Positions 16,100 to 25,102 of a DNA stretch of 64,000 nt are shown piece after piece (position 1 is the first letter of the stretch; each line of letters opens with the position of its first letter). The DNA is from Planctomycetota bacterium. Its GTDB lineage: Bacteria; Planctomycetota; UBA1135; GCA-002686595. The notes under the pieces are model-generated. The model was not told the DNA's origin, did not search any database, and saw nothing but the letters and a program-made list of their open reading frames with translations. The stretch is taken from positions 1 to 64,000 of the forward strand of contig JAEUHY010000036.1 of the NCBI GenBank assembly GCA_016795325.1, written 5' to 3'. The position numbers and the translations under genes were made by a program.

Positions 16100-16399
16100 A
16101 TGCACCCCAAGAACCGCATCCCCACCCACCCCGGTGTGATCCTCCGCGAGGAGTTCCTCCAGCCGCTGAGCGTCACGCAGGTCGACCTGGCCGCGCACCT
16201 CGGCGTGCCGCTGCAACGCGTCAACGAGATCGTGCGCGGCCGCCGCGGCGTCAGCGCTGAAACCGCGTGGCTGCTCGCTGGCGCATTGGGCACCACGCCG
16301 GAGTTCTGGACCAACCTCCAGGCGCAGCACGACCTCGCAGCGAACCGGCCCGAGCGCAGCGTCAAGCGCCTGCGCCATCGTGGCGGCGCCGAAGGCTGA
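16100..16399 (+). CDS. higA: HigA-type antitoxin (XRE-family HTH)
   Basis: This 99-aa protein should bind and neutralise HigB and repress the operon. It shows the family signature from the N-terminus: HPGVILREEFLQPLSVTQ, then the helix-turn-helix VDLAAHLGVPLQRVNEIVRG, RRGVSAETAWLLAGALGTT and the end block PEFWTNLQAQHDLA. Length and order match chromosomal HigA proteins. Such pairs are common in mobile and accessory DNA, which fits this neighbourhood. Confidence 0.92.
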   Translation: MHPKNRIPTHPGVILREEFLQPLSVTQVDLAAHLGVPLQRVNEIVRGRRGVSAETAWLLAGALGTTPEFWTNLQAQHDLAANRPERSVKRLRHRGGAEG

Positions 16400-16439
16400 C
16401 ACCATCGCTGCTCCGCAGGCGGGCGCCTTCTACCCTTAC

Positions 16440-16527
16440 ACCAGGAGCGCTGCCGTGTGGGGTGCAGGTTCGCAGCGCAAGCTCGACCGGACTCACGGAC
16501 GCCATTGAGTTCGGCATCGGGTTCTAG
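16440..16527 (+). pseudogene. Remnant of a planctomycete-type C-terminal module
   Basis: The plus-strand frame ending at 16527 reads SASSTGLTDAIEFGIGF then stop. This is the last ~17 residues of the module seen in the intact proteins (compare SPSTTGLSNALSFTVNP at 48313 and LTDALRFSICP at 8186). Nothing upstream continues the domain, so it is an orphaned 3' end. Confidence 0.5.
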
Positions 16528-16630
16528 CTCTCTTTCACGCCAATCTGAATGGCGAGGCGGTTGGTCTCGCGCCGGTCGGCACGCTCGACGCGCTCAAACC
16601 CGACGACGAGCTGTACTGCGCCGTCGCCGA

Positions 16631-17845
16631 TCAGACTCCGGCCCGCGTCTCAAAGTGCTTGCGGAAGGCTGGCGCAACGCGGGCGAGGAAAAGGCGCGAG
16701 CGCAGGCTGCGCAGAAGGGTCGCGCTCAGCGGCACGCTGACGGCGGCGAGCACGCCCGCCAGTATCAGCGGAGTCGACCAATTGCTGGCTTGGAACATCG
16801 CCGGGAGGGGCACGCGCAGGTCGGGAGTGTCGACGACGGCGTGCATCGCGAACAAGATCATCCCCGCGCCGAGCACGGTGGTCCCGAGCCACGCCAGCAG
16901 CCGCCGCGGCTGGTGCGCGCGCGACAGGCTGTCGAAGCTAACGAGCTGGCGGGTCGTGTGGTTGTAGGCCAGGAGGAAGTCCGACTGGCCATCGGTCGCG
17001 GGGCGAGTGAGCGCGCTCAGCCGGTGCCCCGCACGCGCCTGCAGGGTCGCGTTGGTGAAGTTCCAGGCGCATTCCCCACCGTTCGCGTCGCGCATCCACA
17101 GACAGTCCTTGCGCGTGGTCACCGTGTAGGCGTGCGTCTGCGTCGGCGTCACCGAGACCTGGTCACCGACGACTGTCGAGCCTCGGCCGGAGGTGTGCAC
17201 GTGCAGGCTCGCCTCGACGTGCGACTCCTTTTCGATGACCGTCCCTGAGCACGCCTCGACCTCGTAGCTGCGGCCGAGCACGCGCACCGTGCGCAGCTCG
17301 TCTGGCAGCCAGTCGCCACCGCGCGCCGGAGGAAGCAGATGGCGGCGGTCGAACAGGAAGACGAGCAGCGGACTCGCTGCCAGCAGGACGACCAACGCTG
17401 CGATCCAGTAAGGGATGCTCGCCCGCAGCGCGCGCTCGAGCTCGTCGCCTTCGTCCGCAGCCGCGGGAACTGCGCCGCCGAGCCCGAAGCGAGCCTGAAC
17501 GCCGGCACGGAAGTCGTCGGCGCGCAGCCGCGCTTGCAGGCGCTCGATGAACAACTCGTAGCCGGCTGCGTCACCGTTGCGCAGGCGGAAGTCGATGTCG
17601 TTGAGCGCGTTGTAGTAGTCACCGAACAACGCTTGTCCAGCCGGTCCGGCCTGCTGCGCGCATTCCGACAAGACTTTGAGCGTCGCGCCGTGCTCGACAT
17701 CGTCGCCCGGCTCCGCCAGCACGCGCTCGACGGTCGGGAAGCGCGCCAGATCGAGCGTCTGCGCGCTCACGCCGAGCGCGAGAATGAACAGGACCCACAG
17801 GATGAGCCACTTCGACCGCGCTGCGAAGTTTCCCATGAGACCCAC
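16631..17845 (-). CDS. Multi-pass membrane protein, unknown function
   Basis: This is a 404-aa protein. I use the GTG at 17845 because GGAAG lies seven bases upstream, whereas the ATG three codons later is poorly spaced. The first hydrophobic segment (WLILWVLFILALGVSA, 13-28) could be a signal anchor. Further transmembrane helices are near 145-165 (WIAALVVLLAASPLLVFLF), 313-335 and 350-372. Between helices lie a soluble helical region (30-140) and a loop with DCLWMRDANGGECAWNF. I do not recognise the family. It follows the HigBA pair on the opposite strand and has no operon partner. Confidence 0.65.
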   Translation of the reverse strand: MGLMGNFAARSKWLILWVLFILALGVSAQTLDLARFPTVERVLAEPGDDVEHGATLKVLSECAQQAGPAGQALFGDYYNALNDIDFRLRNGDAAGYELFIERLQARLRADDFRAGVQARFGLGGAVPAAADEGDELERALRASIPYWIAALVVLLAASPLLVFLFDRRHLLPPARGGDWLPDELRTVRVLGRSYEVEACSGTVIEKESHVEASLHVHTSGRGSTVVGDQVSVTPTQTHAYTVTTRKDCLWMRDANGGECAWNFTNATLQARAGHRLSALTRPATDGQSDFLLAYNHTTRQLVSFDSLSRAHQPRRLLAWLGTTVLGAGMILFAMHAVVDTPDLRVPLPAMFQASNWSTPLILAGVLAAVSVPLSATLLRSLRSRLFLARVAPAFRKHFETRAGV

Positions 17846-17865
17846 ATGCTAGCTTCCTTCTCGGT

Positions 17866-17999
17866 GGAGCTCTCGGGCTTCCACCCTCGACTTCTGCACC
17901 AAGTGCTGATCGCCCACGTGGCGACCTTCCTCACTCGCGCTCCCGGGGCCGGCGACGGCCTGCCGGGCCTCGTCGAGCGCGACTTGCGCCGCTATCTCG
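17866..17999 (+). pseudogene. IS91-family transposase, N-terminal remnant
   Basis: The plus-strand frame reads LHQVLIAHVATFLTRAP then GDGLPGLVERDLRRYLD. This matches the start of IS91-family (Y2/zinc-binding) transposases, which continue YLDCG...HGFARxRC. Here the frame runs straight into repeat copy D at 18000, so only ~45 residues survive. Confidence 0.5.
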
Positions 18000-18312
18000 A
18001 CGGTGCCTGTTGCACTGACTGTGATTGGCCATCCCGCCCGTTCACCACGGCGTCGTCGGCGGCGTCGGGGGACCAGTTGACCGGCGGTGCAGCTCCGAAG
18101 CTCGTTGGCCGAGTCTCGCGAGGCAGCCCAGCGCTACTCCACCGCGATCTCCTCCCGCTGCCCTCGCTCGGCCTCCACAGCAGCGCGTTGTACGACACGT
18201 TCGCGACCACCGTCCCTGCCGCATCGTGGACCTTCGCCCTGTGACTGCTGCGCATCTGGCGGTACCACTCCGCGCTGGACCGGATGCCGCTGATCCGCGC
18301 CCGCATCGCGCG
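18000..18312 (-). repeat. Dispersed repeat, copy D, with decayed small-protein gene
   Basis: The copy has the terminal GGTGCCTGTTGCAC, the tail with GTTCACCACGGCGTCG, and on the minus strand MRARISGIRSSAEWYRQMRS then VVANVSYNALLWRP. It is roughly 80% identical in DNA to copy B over the coding core by eye. The N-terminal third (MDTQ...) is lost. It directly abuts the IS91-family remnant. Confidence 0.65.
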
Positions 18313-18497
18313 CTGTGGATTCCGGCCGGTCCGAGTCGCGGCCCGATCGTCGTCATGTTAGTTGGCTCCGTGCTCCGCAGGCCGAAAGCGCTCAGGATGG
18401 AACGACGCGGCCAACTCACCCGCAGCAAAACCGTCTGATTTCCGTTGATTCACCTGTCAGGAGGCGCAGTGGGGACGGAGTCGATACGAGCAGTCAC

Positions 18498-19523
18498 TCA
18501 CCGACTACTTGATGCCGTATTGGCGAACAGGACTCTAACCGGGTTTGTGTCGGGTTCGAAATGCGCAGCCCCCCCAACGCGTCCCCATGGGTTGCCCGCC
18601 TCAGCCCAGGTTACAAGATCCGTCGCTAGCTCGCGAGTGATGGTGTTGTTGCCAAACGTCAGTGTGATGCTTGTGGGCGTGAGCATCCATGACGCGGGCT
18701 CTTGTGCCTCGTCCGCACCCGGCAACACGCGATATGCGCGCAGCCGCCCCTCGTGCTCCAGAGATGGCTGTTTGGTCAGAACGAAGTACGTGATCGCTGA
18801 ATCGTCGTACAGCCTCCACCGTGACCATGTGATGACGTCCACAGCCATTGAGTTCGTCCGCTGAATGGCCTCCGCAGCTGCCGTCTCAAGCTCTCGGAAC
18901 GCGTATCGAAGACTATCAAGCTCGGACTCATGCCTCGACAGCACACTCGCGGAGTCGCTGTCGGCGAAGCTCTTCGCCAGCTGCTGCCAAGGCGCCACAT
19001 TCTCGGCATCGCGCTCGATTTCCTTCAGCTGGGCAATGGACTTGGCCAGTTGCTCTTTGAACGATCGAACCGCTTCGCTCTCTTCTTGAACGTCGGCTTC
19101 AAGCTCATTGAGCTGTTGCGACGCCGCCGCGAGGCGTTCGAGGATAGACTCTACCTTCGCGGCGTTCTTCGCACTTTCGGAAGCATCGTTGGCGATCCTG
19201 GTCAGAAAGCTCTGAATCGCACCTTGCGACGTCGCGATTGCTCGCTGGTACTGGCCCTCGGCGTTCCCGATCTCCGACGCGACCTTGGAGCTGGCCACCG
19301 ACTTTGCTGTTTCACTTAATATACCTACGATTGCGTATCCTCCCGCGATCGCACTGCCCAGGGCGGCAAGTATCACCGCAGCGTTCGCAATGATGAGCTT
19401 GCTCCATCGCTTATCGAGCACGTCGTCTGCCTCGACGAGTCGTTTTCGAAAATCGATCTCGCGCTGTGCAAGATAAGAATCAAGCGCGGCCTTCGCATCA
19501 GGATGAAGCTCACTTGAAGCCAT
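18498..19523 (-). CDS. Membrane-anchored coiled-coil protein, unknown function
   Basis: This is a 341-aa protein from lower-GC DNA. An N-terminal cytoplasmic helix (1-38) is followed by one hydrophobic segment (LIIANAAVILAALGSAIAGG, ~43-62). A long heptad-like coiled coil (~75-235, Glu/Lys/Ala/Leu-rich, e.g. ELEADVQEESEAVRSFKEQL) follows, then a compact C-terminal domain of ~100 residues with TYFVLTKQPSL and ITLTFGNNTITRELATDLVTW. The layout resembles membrane sensors or structural proteins rather than enzymes. It overlaps the 3' end of the upstream lipoprotein gene by 14 bases, so the two form an operon. I do not recognise the family. Confidence 0.7.
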   Translation of the reverse strand: MASSELHPDAKAALDSYLAQREIDFRKRLVEADDVLDKRWSKLIIANAAVILAALGSAIAGGYAIVGILSETAKSVASSKVASEIGNAEGQYQRAIATSQGAIQSFLTRIANDASESAKNAAKVESILERLAAASQQLNELEADVQEESEAVRSFKEQLAKSIAQLKEIERDAENVAPWQQLAKSFADSDSASVLSRHESELDSLRYAFRELETAAAEAIQRTNSMAVDVITWSRWRLYDDSAITYFVLTKQPSLEHEGRLRAYRVLPGADEAQEPASWMLTPTSITLTFGNNTITRELATDLVTWAEAGNPWGRVGGAAHFEPDTNPVRVLFANTASSSR

Positions 19524-20109
19524 CAGTGTTTACCTTGGTGGGCGTGTAGTACAAAATGAAAAATCCAGTGTCTGACAAGGACGTAGACTCGTACGTCCCT
19601 TGAATCAAGTCGGCCGTGGCCTGCGACACATGGTAAGTGATCGAGAATGGTGCGCCTGTGGACCCGATTGTCATTTCCCCGTTGGCGAACCTACCAAACA
19701 ACCGAATATGATCGACCTCGCCGCGCCGATAGAACATTAATGGCGAGTACGAAATAAGAGCTTCAGACTCGAACGGTATATCAAGAGGAATATAGCGCGG
19801 CAGTCTCACAGTTAGTGCGCCCCGGATTGGCCAGTATTCTGCGCTTGTCCACGATCCTTTCCATTCAGTCGTTAGCTCACGAGCCTCGTGATCAAGGGGT
19901 GCCCAGCTCGCCGGAGGACTGGATTGGCACGCTGTGCATGCGGCGGCGAACAGCGCGATTCCGACGCAAGGTGTCTTGTTTCGCCGACGCCCGCGTAAGG
20001 ACTCGGAATTGCGCCGTCGCGCGCGTCCAATAAGCCACTGCTCGGTCGTGACCGTGCTCGCAAAATCGTCCAGACCCGCCTTGGGCGCAGCCCTAACGCG
20101 TCGAAGCAC
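19510..20109 (-). CDS. Predicted lipoprotein upstream of the coiled-coil protein
   Basis: About 199 aa from the GTG at 20109; the start is uncertain, since no codon close to the signal sequence is a normal start and the frame is open further upstream. Residues ~50-75 contain TPCVGIALFAAACTACQSSP, a lipobox-like stretch, then a domain rich in beta strands (LTVRLPRYIPLDIPFESEAL, FGRFANGEMTIGSTGAPFSI, SDTGFFILYYTP) of lipocalin-like appearance. The unusually long n-region argues for either a lost start or a degraded 5' end. Its last codons overlap the downstream gene, so the two products probably act together at the membrane. Confidence 0.5.
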   Translation of the reverse strand: MLRRVRAAPKAGLDDFASTVTTEQWLIGRARRRNSESLRGRRRNKTPCVGIALFAAACTACQSSPPASWAPLDHEARELTTEWKGSWTSAEYWPIRGALTVRLPRYIPLDIPFESEALISYSPLMFYRRGEVDHIRLFGRFANGEMTIGSTGAPFSITYHVSQATADLIQGTYESTSLSDTGFFILYYTPTKVNTDGFK

Positions 20110-20574
20110 CCATTTGCTTGCTGGCCGCACGTTGATTCCCCCACGCGGATTGGAGCGCTTGCGGTTATCGAACGCAAGGGTATGTCGAGCGCTCACGCAC
20201 CGGTGAGGATGCGTTGCCCACGACGGACGAGTCGGTCGCCCGCGCCGGCCATGTTTCCTGTCGAACGTTTCGGAGGAGGCAGGCTCACCGAGTTGCCTGG
20301 CGCGATACCTGAAAGGGAAGCGGGGAAACGGAGGCGAAGCGTTGGCTAGCGATTGGCCGAGGCCCTGGAACAACGCTGTCGCGCGCTGGAACTCCTGCGC
20401 CGTGGCGGACTCCGCTGTGAGCTGCCCCCCACCGTCTCAACAAGAATCGCCCCGAGTCGACGATGGTGCGCCGCAACTGCCTACGCTTCACGCCAACGGA
20501 GCTCGCGAGGTCTGCATGGTCACGGAGTTCGAATGTACTCCCGCGTCGCTCCTGGAACCCACCAAAGGCTCCCC
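20110..20574. other. Divergent intergenic region
   Basis: About 460 bases between the minus-strand lipoprotein and the plus-strand FG-GAP gene. Reading frames here are unconvincing. It should hold both promoters; no clear operator is seen. Confidence 0.4.
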
Positions 20575-22272
20575 ATGTCATTCCTTGCTCTCAAGCCGCT
20601 GGCCTGCTCGATGACCGCGCTCCTGACCGTGCTGTCCGCAACCGGACGAGCACAGGTCGAGGTGCGAACGTTCTTTGGCGACGCGGCCGGCGACCGCTTC
20701 GGCGCCGCTGTCGCTGCGCTGGGTGACGTGGACCTCGATGGAAGGGACGACTTCGCGGTTGGAGCGCCGTTCAACGACGCCGCCGGCGCCGACGCAGGCC
20801 AAGTGAAGGTGATATCCGGGCGCACGCACAACGTGCTCTGGACGCTGAACGGCGGGCCCGGCGCCCTATTCGGAACCTCGATCGCGGCGGCGGGCGACAT
20901 CGATTTCGACGGCCACGCCGACTTGGTCGTCGGCGCGCCGTCGATCGCGACACTCGGATACGTCGAGGTGATTTCTGGCGCTACGGGCGCCACGCTGCGC
21001 ACGTTGGTCGGCAGCTACAGCTTCGAGCTCGACTATGACCAATTCGGGTTCGCAGTCGGTGGCGGCAAGGACGTCGACGGCGACGGCTGTCCCGACGTGA
21101 TCGTCGGAGCGCCCGGGGCCTATGACATCGGCGAGGCCCAGGTGTTCAGTGGCGCGACTGGCGCACTGCTGCACTCCAAGGGCGGGACAAGTTCGAGCGA
21201 TCGTTTCGCGCACGCGGTGGCGCTGATCGGCGACGTGAACGGCGACGGCAAATCGGAGTTCATGGCTGGCGGGCCCATGCCCAACCCCGGTCCCGGCTTC
21301 GTGCTGTGCTTCAACGGCGCGAACGGATCGACGCTGTGGAACAAGTCCGGGACACCCTTCCAAAGCGCGAATCTGGGTTGGGCAATCGCCGCACTGGGGG
21401 ATGTCGACGGCAACGGCATCCCCGACGTCGCGGTCGGGGATCGGAACTCTACGTCGAGTGGTGGCCAGGGCCCCGGGCTCGTGCGCGTGCTCTCCGGCTC
21501 GAATGGCGCGCAGATCGCGCAATTCAGCATCGCTTCACCGATCGGCGCGGGCATGGGCATGTCCGTGGCGGCGCTGGGGGACATCGACGGAGACGGCCTG
21601 ACCGAAGTGGCCGCGGGCGCTCCGGGGGCAAGCAATTCGCCCACTGCGAGCAGCGTGCGCATCTGGAAGTTCGGTTCGAGCGCACCGCTCGCGAGCATCG
21701 CGCCCGGCGACGCGGACGACCGCTTCGGCTTCGCGCTCGCGGCCGGCGACGCCAATGGCGACGGCTTGCGCGACCTGATCATCGGTGAGCCGTTCGATGA
21801 CGACACCGGGACCGACGCAGGCTCCGTGCATGTCGTTACGACCGTCAGAGCGCCGACGGTGTACTGCCGAGCCGAACAAAACAGCCTTGGTTGCACGCCC
21901 CAGACCACAGCAGTCGGCATTCCCAGCGCGACCTCGTCGCTGCCCTTCACGATCGCTGCGTCGAATTTGCTCAACCAAAAGAGCGGCCTGCTGTTCTACG
22001 GGTTTCGGCCGCAACAGTCGGCGTTCCAGGGAGGCTACTCGTGCATCAAGCCGCCAACGGTGCGCACCTCGGTGCAGAGTTCAGGCGGCAACGTGTCGCT
22101 CGCCGATTGTTCGGGCGCCTTCGCCTACGACTTCAACGCGCGCATCCAAAGCGGCGCTGACGCGCTGCTCGTCGCGGGTGCGCAGGTGTTTGCGCAGCAT
22201 TGGTCGCGCGATCCCGCCGATGCGAGCACGACCAACTTGACCGACGCGGTCGCGTTCTACGTGCAGCCGTGA
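20575..22272 (+). CDS. Secreted FG-GAP (integrin-alpha-like propeller) protein with C-terminal module (type 1)
   Basis: This is a 565-aa exported protein: signal peptide MSFLALKPLACSMTALLTVL with cleavage after GRA. It has seven FG-GAP repeats with calcium-binding DxDxDG loops: GDVDLDGRDDFAVGAP, GDIDFDGHADLVVGAP, KDVDGDGCPDVIVGAP, GDVNGDGKSEFMAGGP, GDVDGNGIPDVAVGD, GDIDGDGLTEVAAGAP and GDANGDGLRDLIIGEP. From ~425 the C-terminal module follows: NSLGCTPQTTAVG, ASNLLNQKSGLLFYGF, SAFQGGYSCI, SSGGNVSLADCSG, QHWSRDP, TDAVAFYVQP. A calcium-stabilised surface protein is likely. The start is supported by AAAGG eight bases upstream. Confidence 0.85.
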   Translation: MSFLALKPLACSMTALLTVLSATGRAQVEVRTFFGDAAGDRFGAAVAALGDVDLDGRDDFAVGAPFNDAAGADAGQVKVISGRTHNVLWTLNGGPGALFGTSIAAAGDIDFDGHADLVVGAPSIATLGYVEVISGATGATLRTLVGSYSFELDYDQFGFAVGGGKDVDGDGCPDVIVGAPGAYDIGEAQVFSGATGALLHSKGGTSSSDRFAHAVALIGDVNGDGKSEFMAGGPMPNPGPGFVLCFNGANGSTLWNKSGTPFQSANLGWAIAALGDVDGNGIPDVAVGDRNSTSSGGQGPGLVRVLSGSNGAQIAQFSIASPIGAGMGMSVAALGDIDGDGLTEVAAGAPGASNSPTASSVRIWKFGSSAPLASIAPGDADDRFGFALAAGDANGDGLRDLIIGEPFDDDTGTDAGSVHVVTTVRAPTVYCRAEQNSLGCTPQTTAVGIPSATSSLPFTIAASNLLNQKSGLLFYGFRPQQSAFQGGYSCIKPPTVRTSVQSSGGNVSLADCSGAFAYDFNARIQSGADALLVAGAQVFAQHWSRDPADASTTNLTDAVAFYVQP

Positions 22273-22458
22273 GTCGCGTGAGCAGCTCCGCGGGCCGCTG
22301 ACGCTCGACCGCGCGAGCACGCTGCCCGCGCGAGCCGAACTCTAGCCACGCGTCGCTGCAATCGAGATCGAACGCGCCGGTAAAGCGCTGCGTGCCAGTG
22401 TCGACGACCCGTCCCGGCGCGTCGCAGTGCTCGACGAAGGTCCGTTCGATCGCGCGGC

Positions 22459-24057
22459 TCAGGCCACGACGCGCTCTAGTTCGTTGGCCATAGATCGCAG
22501 GCCCTCCACAGCCTGGCGCGCTCCGGCCACGCCGCTGGCGGTGCTCTCCGCCGCTCTCGCGACGGAGGTGGTGTTCCGAGCGATCTCTTCGGTGGCCTTG
22601 ACCGTCTCGCCGATGTTGCGGCCGATCTCCGCTGTCACAGCCGCCTGCTCTTCGACCGCACCCGCGATCGAGGCCTGGAACGCATTGATTTCGTCGATGA
22701 TTCGACCGATCGCCGCGATCGCGTCGACGGCCGAGCGCGTTTCGGTCTGAATCAACTGGATCCGGCGAGCGATGTCCTCGCTGGCATGGCCGCAGTCCTT
22801 CGCGAGGATTTTCACCTCGTTGGCGACCACCGCGAAGCCTTTGCCCGACTCGCCCGCGCGCGCAGCCTCGATCGTGGCGTTCAGCGCGAGAAGGTTCGTC
22901 TGCTGAGCGATCTGGGTGATGGTCTTGATCACGTCGCCGATCTCGCGGCTCGACTCGCCCAGCTTCGAGATCGTCTCGTTGGTTTGACGTGACATGCTCA
23001 CCGCGCTGGACGCAACCTTGGCCGCGTCGGCGGTGCTGCCCGAGATCGAGCGGATACTCGCGTCGAGTTCATCGATGGCGGCGGCGACCGTCTGACTGTT
23101 GCGCGCCACCTGCTCGGAAGCCGCGGCGACGTTGCCCACGCGGGCGCTGGAGTCATCGGCGTCGCGCGCGATCTGCGACGCCATTGCCGACAGGTTGTCC
23201 GAGGAGCCCGAGAGCTGCTGAGACACGCTGCGGACGCGCTCGACGATCTGTTGGCTCCGTTGACGAGCGAGCACCTGATCGGTGATGTCGCTGGCGAACT
23301 TGACGACCTTGTAGAGCCGACCGGACGGATCGAAGATCGGGTTGTAGGTGGCTTGGATCCAGATCTCGCGACCCGACTTCGTGACGCGACGGAATTCGCC
23401 GCCCTGGAACTTGCCGGCGCCGAGGTCGACCCAGAAGCGCTTGTAGTCGGGGCCGCTGCGTTCCTTCGCGTCGACGAAGATCGAGTGGTGGCGACCGCGG
23501 ATCTCGTCGAGCGTGTAGCCCAGCGCGTTGCAGAAGTTCTCGTTCGCGAAACGGATGGTCCCGTCCAGCTCGAACTCGATCACCGCCATCGACTTGCCGA
23601 TGGCCTCGATCTGACCGTGCCAGTCGGCGGCGCGCAGCTTCGCCTGCGTGATGTCGCTAGCGAACTTCACCACCTTCACCGGACGCCCTTGGCTGTCGAA
23701 GATCGGGTTGTAGGTGGCCTGGATCCAGATCTCGCGCCCGTCCTTGGCGATCCGCCGGAACTCACCTGACTTGAAGCGGCCCTGAGCGAGGTCGGACCAG
23801 AAGGATTTGTACTCGTCGCCCGCGCGATCCTCGGCGGAAACGAACAGCGAGTGATGCCGTCCACGGAGCTCCTCGAGCTGGTAGCCGAGGGCCTTGCAGA
23901 AGTTCTCGTTGGCCGTGCGGATCCTGCCGTCGAGTTCGAACTCGATGACGGCCTGGGATCGATGAAGCGCTTCAAGCTCGGCGAGCTGAACCGATTCGGC
24001 GGGTGAGGCCGGGATCGCGGGCGCGGGCACCGCGTCTTGGGTCGTTGTGCGGGTCAT
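22459..24057 (-). CDS. Soluble PAS-PAS methyl-accepting chemotaxis-type transducer
   Basis: This is a 532-aa cytoplasmic protein. Two near-identical PAS domains (~25-145 and ~150-265; each has VIEFELDG, ANENFCxALGY, LRGRHHSLFV or IRGRHHSIFV, GEFRR and WIQATYNPIFD) precede a methyl-accepting signalling domain. Its hairpin tip reads AQQTNLLALNATIEAARAGE followed by GKGFAVVANEVK. There is no transmembrane or HAMP segment. The architecture equals that of BdlA-like dispersal/aerotaxis sensors of Pseudomonas, where PAS domains bind haem, flavin or small ligands; the ligand here is unknown. GAGGACACG precedes the ATG. No che genes are in the window, so its CheA/CheW partners must be elsewhere. Confidence 0.9.
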   Translation of the reverse strand: MTRTTTQDAVPAPAIPASPAESVQLAELEALHRSQAVIEFELDGRIRTANENFCKALGYQLEELRGRHHSLFVSAEDRAGDEYKSFWSDLAQGRFKSGEFRRIAKDGREIWIQATYNPIFDSQGRPVKVVKFASDITQAKLRAADWHGQIEAIGKSMAVIEFELDGTIRFANENFCNALGYTLDEIRGRHHSIFVDAKERSGPDYKRFWVDLGAGKFQGGEFRRVTKSGREIWIQATYNPIFDPSGRLYKVVKFASDITDQVLARQRSQQIVERVRSVSQQLSGSSDNLSAMASQIARDADDSSARVGNVAAASEQVARNSQTVAAAIDELDASIRSISGSTADAAKVASSAVSMSRQTNETISKLGESSREIGDVIKTITQIAQQTNLLALNATIEAARAGESGKGFAVVANEVKILAKDCGHASEDIARRIQLIQTETRSAVDAIAAIGRIIDEINAFQASIAGAVEEQAAVTAEIGRNIGETVKATEEIARNTTSVARAAESTASGVAGARQAVEGLRSMANELERVVA

Positions 24058-24489
24058 CGTGTCCTCATGGGGTTGGGGGATAGGGGCAGGGTGCGCGGGC
24101 TCTTTCGACCTGGGGCACAGTGCGTATTCAGCCCTTTCGGGCGATTCCCATCGGTGCAACACGATTTTGGCTCGCGCGCTGTTCTTCTCGGCGTCGCCAC
24201 CAAGCGACGGGCATCGGGTTGCCAAAAAGGCGCCAGGGTGCGTCCTTGGTGCTGAAAGGGCACATTCAGGACCGAAACGCGGAAGCGTTTGAAGGCCGCC
24301 GGTGGCCCCATCCGGTTCGCGAGCTGGGCGCGGACTGCGCACGCCGGTCGGAAAGTTCTTCACGCTCGCCGGGCAGCGCGCCGCTCGGCTCCGAGCACCC
24401 ACGCGTCACGGCGCCGTCTGGTCGGCCTGACGGCTCGGGTGGCCAGCGACAGCGCCCTACCGCAACACTTCGCGGCCCCGCCTCAAGTT
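24058..24489. other. Upstream region of the PAS-PAS transducer
   Basis: About 430 bases without a gene; it should contain the minus-strand promoter of the transducer. Nothing else is recognised. Confidence 0.35.
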
Positions 24490-24810
24490 GCGTGTACACA
24501 CCCTTCGCGGTCGTCTCCGGCGACGCATGCCCGAGCACCCGTTGCGCGACGCGACGCACGGCACGCGACATCGAGCCATGCGGGTCGCGGCGGTGGGGCG
24601 CAGGGCGTGGATGTCGACCACCCGACTAGGTGGGTCGCAGCGCGCGATGCCAGCGCTCTCCAGCACGCGGCGCACCAGGCGCCGTCCGTTCGTCGTGTAC
24701 TCGGCGCAGCCCGCGCCGTCCGGTGACAGGACCTCAGGTCCGAAGGCTGCGCGAGCCGTGAGCGAACGCGCTCCTGCACGGCGCGCATGGCAGGCAACTC
24801 CTCGACCCGG
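24490..24810 (-). pseudogene. Decayed tyrosine recombinase copy
   Basis: Plus-strand DNA from 24490 is clearly homologous to the integrase DNA from about 10050 (shared block CGTCTCCGGCGACGCATGCC and the segment CCGTTCGTCGTGTACTCGGC). The minus-strand protein is interrupted by frameshifts: HALRPTAATRMA in one frame and YT plus LEAG in another. It lacks the N-terminal half and the end. Confidence 0.7.
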
Positions 24811-25102
24811 AGAAAAATCGCTGTGTACGCCTCCAGCACGTCCGTGGGCCCCCGGAGTTCAGGAGGAGGGAACTCGCTTTTGGTAACTCCGCTCCGCCGC
24901 GCGCAGAACTCGCTGCATTGCGTAGTGAATTCGCGTACGCCGCCCGGTGCAAACCAAGCAGCCCGCTCCTCTGCGTACAACCACAGGCCAGACTCCCCAC
25001 TCTTGTCGGTCGCTCGGTCGAGTGCAGGGCCCATTCTATGTGACTCGAAAACCACTGTGGCTTCCGCTCAGCCTTCACTTCGCAAGAGACACCGAGCCGA
25101 TC

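Noticed and set aside
5800..18320. The dispersed repeat as integron attC sites with gene cassettes
   Set aside because: The repeats lack the paired RYYYAAC/GTTRRRY core sites, lie in mixed spacing, and the recombinase has no integron-integrase insertion that I can see.
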